DNA of 64,000 nt from Marinobacter sp. THAF197a (GCF_009363275.1 NZ_CP045324.1:1674001-1738000), one strand, 5' to 3'; shown: positions 34,058 to 43,316, counted from the stretch's first letter. Translations and numbers: made by a program. Notes: generated by a model from the letters alone, not told the origin.

Positions 34058-34810
34058 ATGCCCATTGCCATTCTCATTTTAGTATTGTTTTTGCCGACCC
34101 AGAGCTGGGCTGGCTGGCTGTGGGGTCAGGGCGACGATGGCGTTGCCCGGGTGCAGGTGACCGAGCCCTACGTTGCCTGGCGGACCGGCCCGGCCACTGG
34201 CTACCCGGTTTTCCACAACAGCGAGAAAGGGGAATGGCTGACCATTCTTCAACGCAAGACCAACTGGATCAAAGTAACGGACGCCCGTGGCCGGGAAGGC
34301 TGGGTCGCCGTTGCTGATATCGCCCGGACCGTGGATGCCACAGGAAACCCTGTGGACCTTCAGGTACCGGATTTCGATTCATTCAATAACCGGCGAGTCG
34401 AAGCCGGACTGATGATGGGTGAATTTGATGGTGCCGCTGTCACGGCAGGCTATGGCGGTTTCTGGATGACAAGGAACCTTTCCGCCGAGCTCTGGGCCTC
34501 GCAGATTCTGGGCAGCGCCTCCGAGATCCGCATGGTCAATGCGAACCTGGTGCATCAGCCTTTTCCACACTGGCGGGTATCCCCTTTTTTCACGCTCGGG
34601 GTCGGCCATCTCTGGGTTGATCCCAAGGCCACCCTGGCTGAGCCAGAAGAGCGGGATAACAGTGTCGGCCATGCTGGCTTTGGCATCCGGGCTTACATCA
34701 CCGATCGATATTTCATCCGTGCCGAGGTGAAGGATTACAAAGTGTTCACTACCCGGTCCACCAACGAAGAAGCGACAGAATGGAAAATCGGACTAAGCAT
34801 CTTTTTCTGA
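34058..34810 (+). CDS. Exported SH3-domain / outer-membrane beta-barrel protein
   Basis: A 250-residue exported protein; the ATG at 34058 opens a signal ending TQSWA. Residues about 30-90 form a bacterial SH3 domain (VTEPYVAWRTGPATGYPVFH ... VTDARGREGWVAVAD), a fold that often binds peptidoglycan or peptides. The rest looks like a short outer-membrane beta-barrel with alternating hydrophobic strands and a C-terminal KIGLSIFF, a typical barrel end in Phe. It starts 22 bp after the HzsA-like gene and overlaps the next gene by 31 bp, so the genes are translationally coupled. Function unknown; it may anchor envelope partners. Confidence 0.72.
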   Translation: MPIAILILVLFLPTQSWAGWLWGQGDDGVARVQVTEPYVAWRTGPATGYPVFHNSEKGEWLTILQRKTNWIKVTDARGREGWVAVADIARTVDATGNPVDLQVPDFDSFNNRRVEAGLMMGEFDGAAVTAGYGGFWMTRNLSAELWASQILGSASEIRMVNANLVHQPFPHWRVSPFFTLGVGHLWVDPKATLAEPEERDNSVGHAGFGIRAYITDRYFIRAEVKDYKVFTTRSTNEEATEWKIGLSIFF

Positions 34811-35424
34811 AACCGCTGTGCCTCGGGGCAGGGCTATGCATAGCCATGGGGGCCCAGGCCCAGGATGACCGTCCCTTGATCGAGCCGGATGTTACCCCGG
34901 TGCCAGTCACTGAGGCGTTGATTGACACCGAGAATTTTGAAATCGGCGTTTTTGTGGGCGTGCTTAATATCGAAGACTTTGAGTCGTCACTGCTTTATGG
35001 CGGCAAACTCACCTACCACTTCAGTGAGTCCTTCTTTTTCGAGGCAGGGATAGGCTTCGCGGAGGGCGGCGAGACCAGTTTCGAAAAGCTGGCCGGTAAC
35101 GTGGAGGTGCTCACCGATCGTGAGCGGGATTACAGGTATTACAACATCAACCTTGGTTACAACGTGCTTCCGGGTGAGGCCTTCCTCACCGAGAACTACG
35201 CATTCAACACCAATTTCTACCTGATCGCAGGCGCCGGCGCCACCGATTTTGCCGGTGATACCCGGTTTACTCTGAACGTGGGGGCAGGCTATCAGGTGCT
35301 GTTGACGGACAGCGTTGCCGTTCATATTGGCTTGCGGCAGCACTACTACCGAATAGATGTTCTTGGAGCCGAGAAAACCTCCATGAACACCGAGGTCAGC
35401 ACTGGCCTGTCGGTCTTTTTCTGA
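34780..35424 (+). CDS. Outer-membrane beta-barrel protein
   Basis: A 214-residue exported protein with a signal ending MGAQAQ. It has about eight predicted amphipathic strands (LLYGGKLTYHFSESFFFEAG, YNINLGYNVLP, RFTLNVGAGYQVLL) and ends STGLSVFF, the aromatic barrel terminus. It resembles the barrel part of the preceding protein (KIGLSIFF end), so the two may be paralogues. It overlaps that gene and is followed after 11 bp by a TlpA-type thioredoxin. No substrate can be assigned. Confidence 0.72.
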   Translation: MENRTKHLFLKPLCLGAGLCIAMGAQAQDDRPLIEPDVTPVPVTEALIDTENFEIGVFVGVLNIEDFESSLLYGGKLTYHFSESFFFEAGIGFAEGGETSFEKLAGNVEVLTDRERDYRYYNINLGYNVLPGEAFLTENYAFNTNFYLIAGAGATDFAGDTRFTLNVGAGYQVLLTDSVAVHIGLRQHYYRIDVLGAEKTSMNTEVSTGLSVFF

Positions 35425-35435
35425 GTACAGGAGCA

Positions 35436-35939
35436 ATGGTTATGAAAGCATCCATAAGATCACTGGCAGCAGCGGGCATCCTGGCTTGCCTGAGCCCGCT
35501 GGCAGGCGCAGAAGCTATCAATGTCCCGGCTCCGGATTTTACCCTGGAAAGCCGTTCCGGGGAGAACCTGAGGCTGGAGGATCATCGTGGGGAAGTGGTG
35601 ATGCTGAACTTCTGGGCCTCCTGGTGCGGACCCTGCCGTCAGGAAATGCCTCTGATGGATGAGTTGTACAGCCAATACAAGGATCTCGGTTTCACGATTC
35701 TCGCGGTCAATGTGGACGGGAATCGGGAGGCGGCGCATCGCTTCCTGGACAAGGTGCCCGTGAATTATCCGATCCTCTACGATCCGGAGAGCTCGGTGAG
35801 TGAACTGTATGAAGTGCAGGCCATGCCGACCACCGTGATGATCGATCGCGATGGTAATGCCCGTTATATCCACTACGGATACCAGCCGGGCTACGAAGAC
35901 GAGTACGAACAGCAGATTCGCGAACTGGTGCGCGAGTAA
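35436..35939 (+). CDS. TlpA-family periplasmic thioredoxin
   Basis: A 167-residue exported thiol-disulfide oxidoreductase. After a signal ending AGAEA comes a thioredoxin fold with active site ASWCGPCRQEMP near residue 65 and the cis-proline loop AMPTTVMIDRDG near 130. TlpA/ResA-type proteins reduce disulfides, for instance in apocytochromes or metal-binding sites. Here the client could be a c-type haem protein of this region or the Cys-Gly-Cys tail of the DUF4266 protein encoded 18 bp downstream. It is part of the continuous plus-strand run. Confidence 0.9.
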   Translation: MVMKASIRSLAAAGILACLSPLAGAEAINVPAPDFTLESRSGENLRLEDHRGEVVMLNFWASWCGPCRQEMPLMDELYSQYKDLGFTILAVNVDGNREAAHRFLDKVPVNYPILYDPESSVSELYEVQAMPTTVMIDRDGNARYIHYGYQPGYEDEYEQQIRELVRE

Positions 35940-35957
35940 TTTTCGGACGGGACGTAT

Positions 35958-36194
35958 ATGCGTAGTGTGTCGATCTTCACTGTCTCCGCCCTCCTGGTCG
36001 CTACGGTTGCGGTTTCTGGGTGCAGTTCAGTCAAGCCGTGGGTGAAACCCTATGAGCGCGATAATCTGGCGGATCCGGTCATGAGCCTCAGTCGTCACGG
36101 CACAGCGGATTCCTACATGCACCATGTCTATCAGGCCCGGGAGTCTGCACGGGGAGCGGAAGGCGGCTCGGGAGGTGGTTGTGGCTGCAACTGA
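35958..36194 (+). CDS. DUF4266 small lipoprotein with Cys-Gly-Cys tail
   Basis: A 78-residue lipoprotein: lipobox VAVSGC at residue 22, then SSVKPWVKPYERDNLADPVM, the DUF4266 hallmark, and SRHGTADSYMHHVYQARESA. It ends GGSGGGCGCN. The Gly-rich Cys-x-Cys tail could bind a metal or carry a modification. DUF4266 genes are, as I recall, recurrently next to a thioredoxin, DUF3570 and ApbE, and three of the four are contiguous here. The downstream DUF3570 start lies inside this gene (14-bp overlap). No biochemical function is known to me. Confidence 0.88.
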   Translation: MRSVSIFTVSALLVATVAVSGCSSVKPWVKPYERDNLADPVMSLSRHGTADSYMHHVYQARESARGAEGGSGGGCGCN

Positions 36195-37335
36195 CAGACA
36201 ACGGTTAGTGCGGTCCGGGCTCTTTTTGCTGGCGCTGTTTGGGCATCAAGCCATTGCGGCAACCCTCCCGGTCGATAACGTGGATGTCCTGTACCACCGC
36301 TACGAGGGCGGTGGCATGGTTATCGACGGGCCATCCGTTTTGGTGCGCAAAAGTATCGGTCCTCAGGTTTCCGTATCTGGACAGTACTATGTCGATTCTG
36401 TTTCGGCTGCCTCCGTAGACGTTCTCGCTACAGCCAGCCCTTACAAGGAAGAGCGCAAGGAGTACACCTTTGGTATCGATTACCTGCATGATAAATCCAT
36501 TCTCAGTCTCGGCTTTACCAACAGCAGCGAAAACGATTACGAAGCCAATACTCTGTATTTTTCTGTCAGCCAGGAATTTTTCGGGGGCATGTCCACGTTG
36601 ACCATGGGCTATGCCAGCGGCTGGGACGAAGTGCGCCGGGTTGGCAACGATTCGTTCAGCGAGGAAGCCGATCGTCGAAACTATCAACTGGGTCTGAGCC
36701 AGATTATTACCCGCAACAGCCTGATAGGTCTCGACCTTGAGGTCGTCACGGATGAGGGCTTCCTGCAGAATCCGTATCGTCAGAACCGCTATATCGATCC
36801 CAATGATTCCACGGCGTTTCTCTATCAGCCGGAGCGGTATCCGGAAACCCGCACAAGTACCTCCGTCGCGGTCCGTGCCCTCTATTACCTGCCTTACCGA
36901 GCGTCGCTCCGAGGTGAATACCGCTATTTTTCGGATACCTGGGGCATCACTGCCCATACCGCTGAACTTGGATACGTACACGGGTTGAACCAGCACTGGA
37001 CCCTTGAGGCTTCCGTTCGTTACTACCGCCAGAGCGAGGCGGATTTTTACAGCGACCTTTTCCCCTTCGAGAACTCCCAGACCCACCTTGCACGGGATAA
37101 GGAGCTTAGCTCGCTTTCCGGAACAACCCTGGCATTAGGCGCGGTGTATGAATGGAAACAGACGTCTCTTCCGGGCATAGATCGCCTGCAGTTCAGTCTT
37201 CTGGTGGACTGGTTGAATTTCGAATATGACAACTTCCGGGATGTCACCGCAGCGGGGGACTTTCTCCCTGGTGAAGAACCCCTTTATTCATTCGATGCCT
37301 ACGTAACGCGGGCGTCGTTGATTCTTGAATACTGA
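36181..37335 (+). CDS. DUF3570 outer-membrane beta-barrel protein
   Basis: A 384-residue exported barrel. I chose the GTG at 36181 because GGGAGG lies five bases upstream; it opens a signal ending GHQAIAA. An in-frame ATG at 36124 would add a charged, implausible leader. DUF3570 landmarks are VDVLYHRYEGGGMVIDGPSV and SVSGQYYVDSVSAASVDV near the N-terminus, then many Tyr-rich strands. The end is TRASLILEY, an aromatic barrel terminus. It is translationally coupled to the DUF4266 gene and lies 19 bp before the coiled-coil gene, linking the two halves of the run. Confidence 0.88.
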   Translation: MAATDRQRLVRSGLFLLALFGHQAIAATLPVDNVDVLYHRYEGGGMVIDGPSVLVRKSIGPQVSVSGQYYVDSVSAASVDVLATASPYKEERKEYTFGIDYLHDKSILSLGFTNSSENDYEANTLYFSVSQEFFGGMSTLTMGYASGWDEVRRVGNDSFSEEADRRNYQLGLSQIITRNSLIGLDLEVVTDEGFLQNPYRQNRYIDPNDSTAFLYQPERYPETRTSTSVAVRALYYLPYRASLRGEYRYFSDTWGITAHTAELGYVHGLNQHWTLEASVRYYRQSEADFYSDLFPFENSQTHLARDKELSSLSGTTLALGAVYEWKQTSLPGIDRLQFSLLVDWLNFEYDNFRDVTAAGDFLPGEEPLYSFDAYVTRASLILEY

Positions 37336-37354
37336 GCATGCAGGAAGAACGACC

Positions 37355-37906
37355 ATGGCCACTTGCTTGAACCATCGATTTCCGGCGCTTCTGGCGGCAC
37401 TCATTCTCGCCCTGGCGGCCCCGGCATTCGCCCAGAACAATCCCGGGTCGGAGGCGGATAACAGAGCGGTCGCCGAACAGGTGGAGGCCCTCAAGAAGAA
37501 AGTAATCCGCCTTAATCGGGACCTTTTTATCCTCGAGGAGGATCTGCTGTTCCCGGCCAACACCCAAGTTGCTGTGTTTCTCAGCGTTGACGCCGGCAAG
37601 TTCCTCAAACTGGACGCGGTGAAGCTCAAGGTCAACGACAAAGTCGTTGCCTCTCACCTCTACACGGAGCGACAGGTGAAAGCACTTGAACGCGGCGGCA
37701 TGCAGCGTCTGTACGTGGGCAACCTGAAAACCGGCGTCCACCGGATGACGGCGTTCGTTGAGGGAATCGGTCCGGATGAGCGGCCTTATAAGCAGGCCGC
37801 GTCCCTGGAATTTGAAAAGGGCACTGGCACCTCCGCTCTGGAAATCCGTGTTGAGGACCGCTCCTCCAACTATCAGCCCTCTGTAACCATTGTGGAGTGG
37901 GAGTAA
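37355..37906 (+). CDS. Exported coiled-coil protein of unknown function
   Basis: A 183-residue exported protein; the ATG at 37355 has an AGGAAG site and opens a signal ending APAFAQ. Residues about 38-62 (VAEQVEALKKKVIRLNRDLF) form a coiled coil, followed by a beta-rich domain with TQVAVFLSVDAGKFLKLDAV and HRMTAFVEGIG. I do not recognise the family. It starts 19 bp after DUF3570 and 8 bp before a TPR gene, so it probably belongs to the trans-envelope assembly encoded downstream. Confidence 0.75.
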   Translation: MATCLNHRFPALLAALILALAAPAFAQNNPGSEADNRAVAEQVEALKKKVIRLNRDLFILEEDLLFPANTQVAVFLSVDAGKFLKLDAVKLKVNDKVVASHLYTERQVKALERGGMQRLYVGNLKTGVHRMTAFVEGIGPDERPYKQAASLEFEKGTGTSALEIRVEDRSSNYQPSVTIVEWE

Positions 37907-37914
37907 GGCGCGCC

Positions 37915-39867
37915 GTGGGATTGAAAGTAAGCCAGCCGTCAGGTCGACGCCCGATAGTTTTTACGGGCGCTTTGCTGTGGCTGACCATCATTGCGCCAAC
38001 CCAGATTCAGGCCGGGCAGCCCCAACCCGAGCGTGCCCACGACCTTCGGTACGGCTGGGCACTTTATGAATACCATCAAGGCAACGCCCTTGAGGCTCTG
38101 ACCCAGCTGGCGGTTGCCCGGGAACAAGGCGGCATTGAGGGGCATGGTGATCACCCTGCTTTGGTTGAAGGCGGACTCATGCTGTCCTGGGGCATGACCC
38201 GTGAGGCCAGCCGATTGTTCACGGAATTACTCGGTGCTGATGGCGCCGGCAGCACGCTTTCGGCCGATGTCCGCAATCAGGTCTGGTTCTATCTGGGCAA
38301 GGTGTTCTACCTGGAAGGTGACCATGAGCTGGCCAGCGAGAATCTGGAGCGCGTGGATGGCGACATACTGGCTAAGGCCAACCACAACCTGTTCCGTGAG
38401 TGGATTTATCTGCAAGCCCGACTGGCCATGATGTCGGCCAGGCTCGGAGACGAAACGGAACTGGCGTCGCTCCACGCGCAGCTGGAAGACACTGATATTT
38501 GGTCCCTTTACCTGCGGTACAATTCGGCCGTTTCCTCCCTGGCTGCAGGGGACGCTGTTGCGGCCGAAGCGGAACTGCAGGCACTCATCTCCCTCATTGA
38601 TCAGTCTACCGACTCTGACGAACCAGAGGCCGAACGCCAGGGACTCTTGAGCCGGGCCCGCCTGTCACTTGCCCGACTGTATCTCAGGGGTAACCAGTTC
38701 GACGCAGCCCTGAGGGTTCTTGGGGAAATGCCCCTGAATGGGGTGTTCGCCGATCAGGCCCTGTTTGACTATGCCGTAGCCGCGGCCGGGCAGGGCCGGC
38801 CGGAGCGGGCACTTGATGCTCTCGATACCCTCGCGAAGCGCGATCTGTTTTTGCCTTGGCGCCAACAGGTACCGTTTGCCCGGGCCTATGTGCTTGAGCA
38901 AATGAACCGGCCCGAGAGTGCACTGCCCGCTTTTCAAAAGGCAGCCGACCATTACCAGTCCCGTATCGAGGAGCTCGACAAGATCCGGGATAGACTCAGT
39001 GAAGAGAGCCTGATGGCCCAGCTCGATTTCAGCCGTGATAGCGACGGGATTCTCACCGATTCCTATGGACGGCTGCGGGTACAGCCAGTCGATTTCGGCA
39101 TGGCCGAAGTGCTGGCTTCGGAAACCTTCCAGCAGGCTCTTGCCGAATTGAACGAGCTCTACCGGATGCAGTCCTTCATCGCCGAACGCCAGTCACGGTT
39201 CGAATCCTTCCGGATCATGCTGGAAACCCGTGAACAACAGCGCCAGGTTCGAATTGCCCAAACCCGTCGGGCGCTGGAAAACCAGCAGGCGGACCAATGG
39301 CAGCAGTTGCACCAGGAATTCAATGAGAAGATTTCCAGGGCATTGACGGAAGAAGACGCCGGGTTCTTCATGACCTCGAAGCAGAAGGCACTGAGAGACA
39401 AGCTCGATGACGTTGAAGAAACTCTGGCGGGCTTGCCCGACAACGCGACCACGGCCGGCCAGCGTGCGACCTATCAGAGGATGCGCGCCTACTTCGACTG
39501 GTGGGTTGCGGATGACTATGGCGTGAACCGCTGGGCGGCGCAAAAACAGTTGCGGGAGCTGGATCGCGAAATGGATCGCTTTCAGGCCCAGCGGCAGCGG
39601 GTTGAAAAACTGATGGCCGACGACGCCCGCCATGCTGAACTGGCCCAACGCATCGCTTCCAGTGAACGGGAACTCGCGACCCTCGGGGCAGAGGTTGCCG
39701 ATGCGTTGGGGAAGGCCCGGCAAGCCCTCTTGAGCCAGGTAGACACAATGCTTGTCGCCCAGCAGGAGGAGCTTAACGGTTATCTGTTGGCTTCCCGTCA
39801 TGCCCAGGCGAGGCTGGCGGACCAGCTATTCCGTGCATCGCAAAGCGCAGGAGCCGGTGATGAGTAA
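37915..39867 (+). CDS. Exported TPR / helical-repeat protein
   Basis: A 650-residue exported protein. The GTG at 37915 has AAGG upstream and opens a signal ending PTQIQA; a GTG at 37897 is an alternative. Residues about 40-330 carry TPR-like helical pairs (LRYGWALYEYHQGNALEALT, VWFYLGKVFYLEGDHELASE). Residues about 340-640 are long charged helices rich in Gln, Glu and Arg, probably coiled coil (RQVRIAQTRRALENQQADQ). The layout recalls periplasmic TPR subunits of Glt/Tol-like machines. Its stop overlaps the start of the next TPR gene by 8 bp. Confidence 0.78.
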   Translation: MGLKVSQPSGRRPIVFTGALLWLTIIAPTQIQAGQPQPERAHDLRYGWALYEYHQGNALEALTQLAVAREQGGIEGHGDHPALVEGGLMLSWGMTREASRLFTELLGADGAGSTLSADVRNQVWFYLGKVFYLEGDHELASENLERVDGDILAKANHNLFREWIYLQARLAMMSARLGDETELASLHAQLEDTDIWSLYLRYNSAVSSLAAGDAVAAEAELQALISLIDQSTDSDEPEAERQGLLSRARLSLARLYLRGNQFDAALRVLGEMPLNGVFADQALFDYAVAAAGQGRPERALDALDTLAKRDLFLPWRQQVPFARAYVLEQMNRPESALPAFQKAADHYQSRIEELDKIRDRLSEESLMAQLDFSRDSDGILTDSYGRLRVQPVDFGMAEVLASETFQQALAELNELYRMQSFIAERQSRFESFRIMLETREQQRQVRIAQTRRALENQQADQWQQLHQEFNEKISRALTEEDAGFFMTSKQKALRDKLDDVEETLAGLPDNATTAGQRATYQRMRAYFDWWVADDYGVNRWAAQKQLRELDREMDRFQAQRQRVEKLMADDARHAELAQRIASSERELATLGAEVADALGKARQALLSQVDTMLVAQQEELNGYLLASRHAQARLADQLFRASQSAGAGDE

Positions 39868-42745
39868 CCGGATGCCTGGAAAGATCGTGAAAGGACTTGT
39901 CATTGCCGGGACCCTTATCATGGCCAGTGGCTGCCAGATGCTGCAGTCAATGATGCCAGCCGGCAACGAGGAAATGCCCCGGGTCCGTGAGGGCACTCTG
40001 GCAGCGCTTCCGGCGACCGAAACCCGGCAAGCCAGTGACAGTAGTGAATCTGGTAGCGACCCGGCGGGCGATGTCTCCATCGAGACGGTGGTGGAGAGTT
40101 ACAAGGCACTTTTGCCCCTTGTGGACGATCCCCGGAAGCAGGTCACCATCCGGCATCGGTTGGCCGATCTGGAGTTCCAGCGGGCGGAGCGTAAAATGGC
40201 CGATACCGCCGTGGATGAGCTTTCTGATGCTATTGAAGCCTACCAGCGTCTTCTGTCGGAATATCCACAGCGCGAAGGCAATGATCAGATCTACTATCAG
40301 CTTGCCAGGGCCTGGGAGCTTCGGGGTGCGACGCCTCAACAGCTTGATGCCCTGGATACCCTGGTTCAACGTTACCCCGATTCGGACTACTGGATTGAAG
40401 CCCAGTTCCGGCGCGGCGATCTGCTGTTTATCGACGGCCGGTACCGGGATGCTGAGCGGGCGTTCGACGAGGTGACCCTGGCCAGCCAGGAACGCATGGC
40501 CGACGCCTCGTTTCTGGTGAACGCCCATTACATGAAAGGCTGGAGCCTGTTCAAGCAGGCGCAATACCAGGAAGCCCTGTTCAGTTATGTGGAGGTGCTT
40601 GATCTGGTGATGCCGGAGGGGCAACCGGTTGCGGATGTGGATCAGCGGAACCAGACCCTTATCGAAGATCTGTTCAGGGTGGTGGGGCTGTCACTGTCTT
40701 ACCTCGACGGTGCGGAAACACTCCAGGCGCTGTTCCGTCAGACGGGTGGGCGTCCGTATGAAATACTGGTCTACGACCGCTACAGCGAGCTCTTGCTCGA
40801 GCGGGAACAATACAGTGACGCGATTGATGTCTTTGAAGCCTTTATAGAAGACCATCCGGCAAGCCCCTGGGCATCGCGCTACCACATCCGGATTATCGAT
40901 ACCCTGGAGCTGGCCGGCTTCACCGGCACCATCCCTGAACGAAAGGCCGGCTTTGTCAGCCTTTACGGACTCTACAGCGATTACTGGCAGTCAGCGGGCC
41001 CCGATGCGATCGTTTTTATCGAACAGCAACTGGAACAGCTGTTGCCAGAACTGGCAGACCGTCAGTACCTGCTGGCAGGGGAAGCCACGGGTGATCAGCA
41101 GGCCGACGATCACTACCGCAAAGCTGCCAGTTATTACGCCGAGTTTGCGGCTACCTTCCCGAATCATCCCCGTACACCTGAGCGTCTCTTTCTCCTGGGT
41201 GAAGCCCATCTGGAGCTGGAAGACTGGCCGGCCGCCATCGCAGCGTTTGAGCGGGTTGCCTATGACTACCCCGATGACAGGGTGCCCGAGCGGGCAGCTG
41301 AGGCAGGTTACGCTTCGGTACTGGCCTTCCGGGAATATGCAAAGACATGGGACAACCAATCCGTATCGGAGCAGGTGGCCTATCGGGAGCTACAGCAGTT
41401 GAATCGACTGAGGTTTGCAAACGCGTTTCCGGGCGATCCTCGGGCTCCGGCGGTGTACTACATCGCGTTGCAGCGGGAGTTTGACCAGAACAATTGGGAA
41501 GAGACCGTCAACATGGCGGCCCGCCTTGTTACCTGGCAGCCCGCGCCTCCGGCCAGATTAACGACCGAAGCCTTGTTGTTATATGGCCACAGTGTGTCCG
41601 AGCTGGCTCGATACGCAGAGGCGGAACAGGCTTACCGAGATGCCTTGGCGACAATGAGTGAAGACGATGAACGCAGGGGCGGGGTGCGCGAAAATCTCGC
41701 CGCAGCTGTCTATCGGCAGGCAGAGCAGTTGGCTGATGCCGGCAATGTGGAGGCTGCGGTCAGCGAATTCCTGCGAGTCGGCACCACTGTTCCCGAATCC
41801 GTCCTGCGGGCAAATGCGGAATATGACGCTGCCTCCCTACTTATCACCGCCAACCTTTGGGATCAGGCCATCGGTGTGCTGACCAGTTTCCGGCAGTCTT
41901 TCCCGGACCATGAACTGATTGATACGGTCCCGGCAAAACTGGCGCTGGCCTACCGTGAAACCGAGCAATGGGAGCGGGCAGCCGACGAACTTCAGCAAAT
42001 GGTGACCCTGGCGACAACGCCGGAAGAGCGAAGGGAAAATCTGTTAATTGCAGCAGAATTATACGACCAGGCCGGCAACCGGGAAAAGGCGATCGACACC
42101 TGGCGAAAATACGCCAACCGCCATCCCGAACCCGCTGATGTCTACATGGAAGCAGCCAATCGACTGGCTGAGCTCTATCAGGAAGAAGGTGATGCAGAAA
42201 AACGGGATTACTGGTTGCGCAAGCAAATGGAAACAGTGGACCAAAGCCCGGACGCATCTGACGATCGCATGCGTTACCTTGCGGCATCAGCCTCTGCAAT
42301 GCTCGCCCGCGATGCCCTTGCCCGATATGACAGCATTCGCCTGACGCTGCCTCTGAACGAGAGCATGACGGCAAAGACCGATGCACTCGAAAGGGCCGTC
42401 AATGCCTACAAGAAAACAGCCAGCTACGGCCTCTCGTCGTTTGCCACCGAAGCGGGTTACCAGATCGCCCATATCTATGGACGCCTTGGTGCCGATCTGA
42501 TGGACTCGGAGCGCCCCACCGGTTTGAGCGAGCTTGAACTGGCTCAGTACGAGCTACTCCTGGAAGAACAGGCCTACCCGTTTGAGGACAACGCCATCGA
42601 TATTCACGAGCAGAACATCCGGCGGGCCCGGGAGGGCATATTCGATGAGTGGGTTCAGCGCAGCTACGAGGCCCTGAAAGTCCTGTTGCCGGGGCGTTAC
42701 CGGAAGGAAGAAGTGACCTCGGGGGTTGTCTATGAGCTCGATTAA
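39860..42745 (+). CDS. Large TPR lipoprotein
   Basis: A 961-residue lipoprotein; the ATG at 39860 overlaps the preceding stop and opens a signal with lipobox MASGC. Multiple TPR units are visible, for example AIEAYQRLLSEYPQREGNDQ, YYAEFAATFPNHPRTPERLF and AIAAFERVAYDYPDDRVPER, similar to those in BamD/YbgF-type proteins. It is probably anchored in the outer membrane facing the periplasm and could bridge to the inner-membrane TolQR/AgmX part encoded 1 kb downstream. It overlaps the next gene by 14 bp. Confidence 0.8.
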   Translation: MSNRMPGKIVKGLVIAGTLIMASGCQMLQSMMPAGNEEMPRVREGTLAALPATETRQASDSSESGSDPAGDVSIETVVESYKALLPLVDDPRKQVTIRHRLADLEFQRAERKMADTAVDELSDAIEAYQRLLSEYPQREGNDQIYYQLARAWELRGATPQQLDALDTLVQRYPDSDYWIEAQFRRGDLLFIDGRYRDAERAFDEVTLASQERMADASFLVNAHYMKGWSLFKQAQYQEALFSYVEVLDLVMPEGQPVADVDQRNQTLIEDLFRVVGLSLSYLDGAETLQALFRQTGGRPYEILVYDRYSELLLEREQYSDAIDVFEAFIEDHPASPWASRYHIRIIDTLELAGFTGTIPERKAGFVSLYGLYSDYWQSAGPDAIVFIEQQLEQLLPELADRQYLLAGEATGDQQADDHYRKAASYYAEFAATFPNHPRTPERLFLLGEAHLELEDWPAAIAAFERVAYDYPDDRVPERAAEAGYASVLAFREYAKTWDNQSVSEQVAYRELQQLNRLRFANAFPGDPRAPAVYYIALQREFDQNNWEETVNMAARLVTWQPAPPARLTTEALLLYGHSVSELARYAEAEQAYRDALATMSEDDERRGGVRENLAAAVYRQAEQLADAGNVEAAVSEFLRVGTTVPESVLRANAEYDAASLLITANLWDQAIGVLTSFRQSFPDHELIDTVPAKLALAYRETEQWERAADELQQMVTLATTPEERRENLLIAAELYDQAGNREKAIDTWRKYANRHPEPADVYMEAANRLAELYQEEGDAEKRDYWLRKQMETVDQSPDASDDRMRYLAASASAMLARDALARYDSIRLTLPLNESMTAKTDALERAVNAYKKTASYGLSSFATEAGYQIAHIYGRLGADLMDSERPTGLSELELAQYELLLEEQAYPFEDNAIDIHEQNIRRAREGIFDEWVQRSYEALKVLLPGRYRKEEVTSGVVYELD

Positions 42746-43301
42746 GGCCGAAGGGCTCTGTCTTTTGGTGATCGTCACATTGGCTGGATGCGTGACAGCC
42801 CCAACGCCGCCAGAGTCTGGTGGGCAAGCTGAGCAGGCTGTCCTTGACGCCTCATTCAGCGAAGCGGTTCAGGCCATGGAGCAGGGCGACTTTACCGACG
42901 CCAGGGCCCGGTTCGAGCAACTGGCGAGGGACTATCCCGATAAGTCCGGACCCATGGCAAACCTTGGCATCATGGCGTTCCAGGAAGAAGAGACCGATAC
43001 CGCGAAACAATGGTTTGAGCGTGTGCTGGCGGTGAATCCCGAACATGTCCAGGTGTTGAATCATCTGGGCGTGATTGCCCGACACGCCGGAGAATTCGAT
43101 GAGGCAGAACGGTATTACCGCGCCGCGCTGGCCGCGGATCCGGATTATGCGCCCGCGATTCTTAATCTGGCTTTCCTGTTTGATATCTACCTGGGGAAAC
43201 CTGCGGATGCGGTTGAACTCTATGAGCGTTATCAATCCGCTGCCAGCGAGCCGGACCCGAGACTGGAAGACTGGATCTTCGATGCGAAGAACAGAATCTG
43301 A
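42732..43301 (+). CDS. Small TPR lipoprotein
   Basis: A 189-residue lipoprotein with lipobox TLAGC at residue 20 and about three TPR units (AVQAMEQGDFTDARARFEQL, TAKQWFERVLAVNPEHVQVL, EAERYYRAALAADPDYAPAI). I chose the ATG at 42732 rather than the TTG at 42726. It overlaps the preceding large TPR gene by 14 bp, so it is translationally coupled. By analogy with the GltE/AglT-type TPR lipoprotein of gliding-type machines it may form the outer-membrane foot. That is inference. Confidence 0.8.
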   Translation: MSSIKAEGLCLLVIVTLAGCVTAPTPPESGGQAEQAVLDASFSEAVQAMEQGDFTDARARFEQLARDYPDKSGPMANLGIMAFQEEETDTAKQWFERVLAVNPEHVQVLNHLGVIARHAGEFDEAERYYRAALAADPDYAPAILNLAFLFDIYLGKPADAVELYERYQSAASEPDPRLEDWIFDAKNRI

Positions 43302-43316
43302 TGTGGAAAAGGTGAT

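Noticed and set aside
36181..37335. Flavinylation target of ApbE in the DUF3570 protein (SLSGTTLALG)
   Set aside because: It resembles but does not match the usual D-x-x-T/S-G-A-T/S motif and lies in a barrel strand; no other target motif was found.
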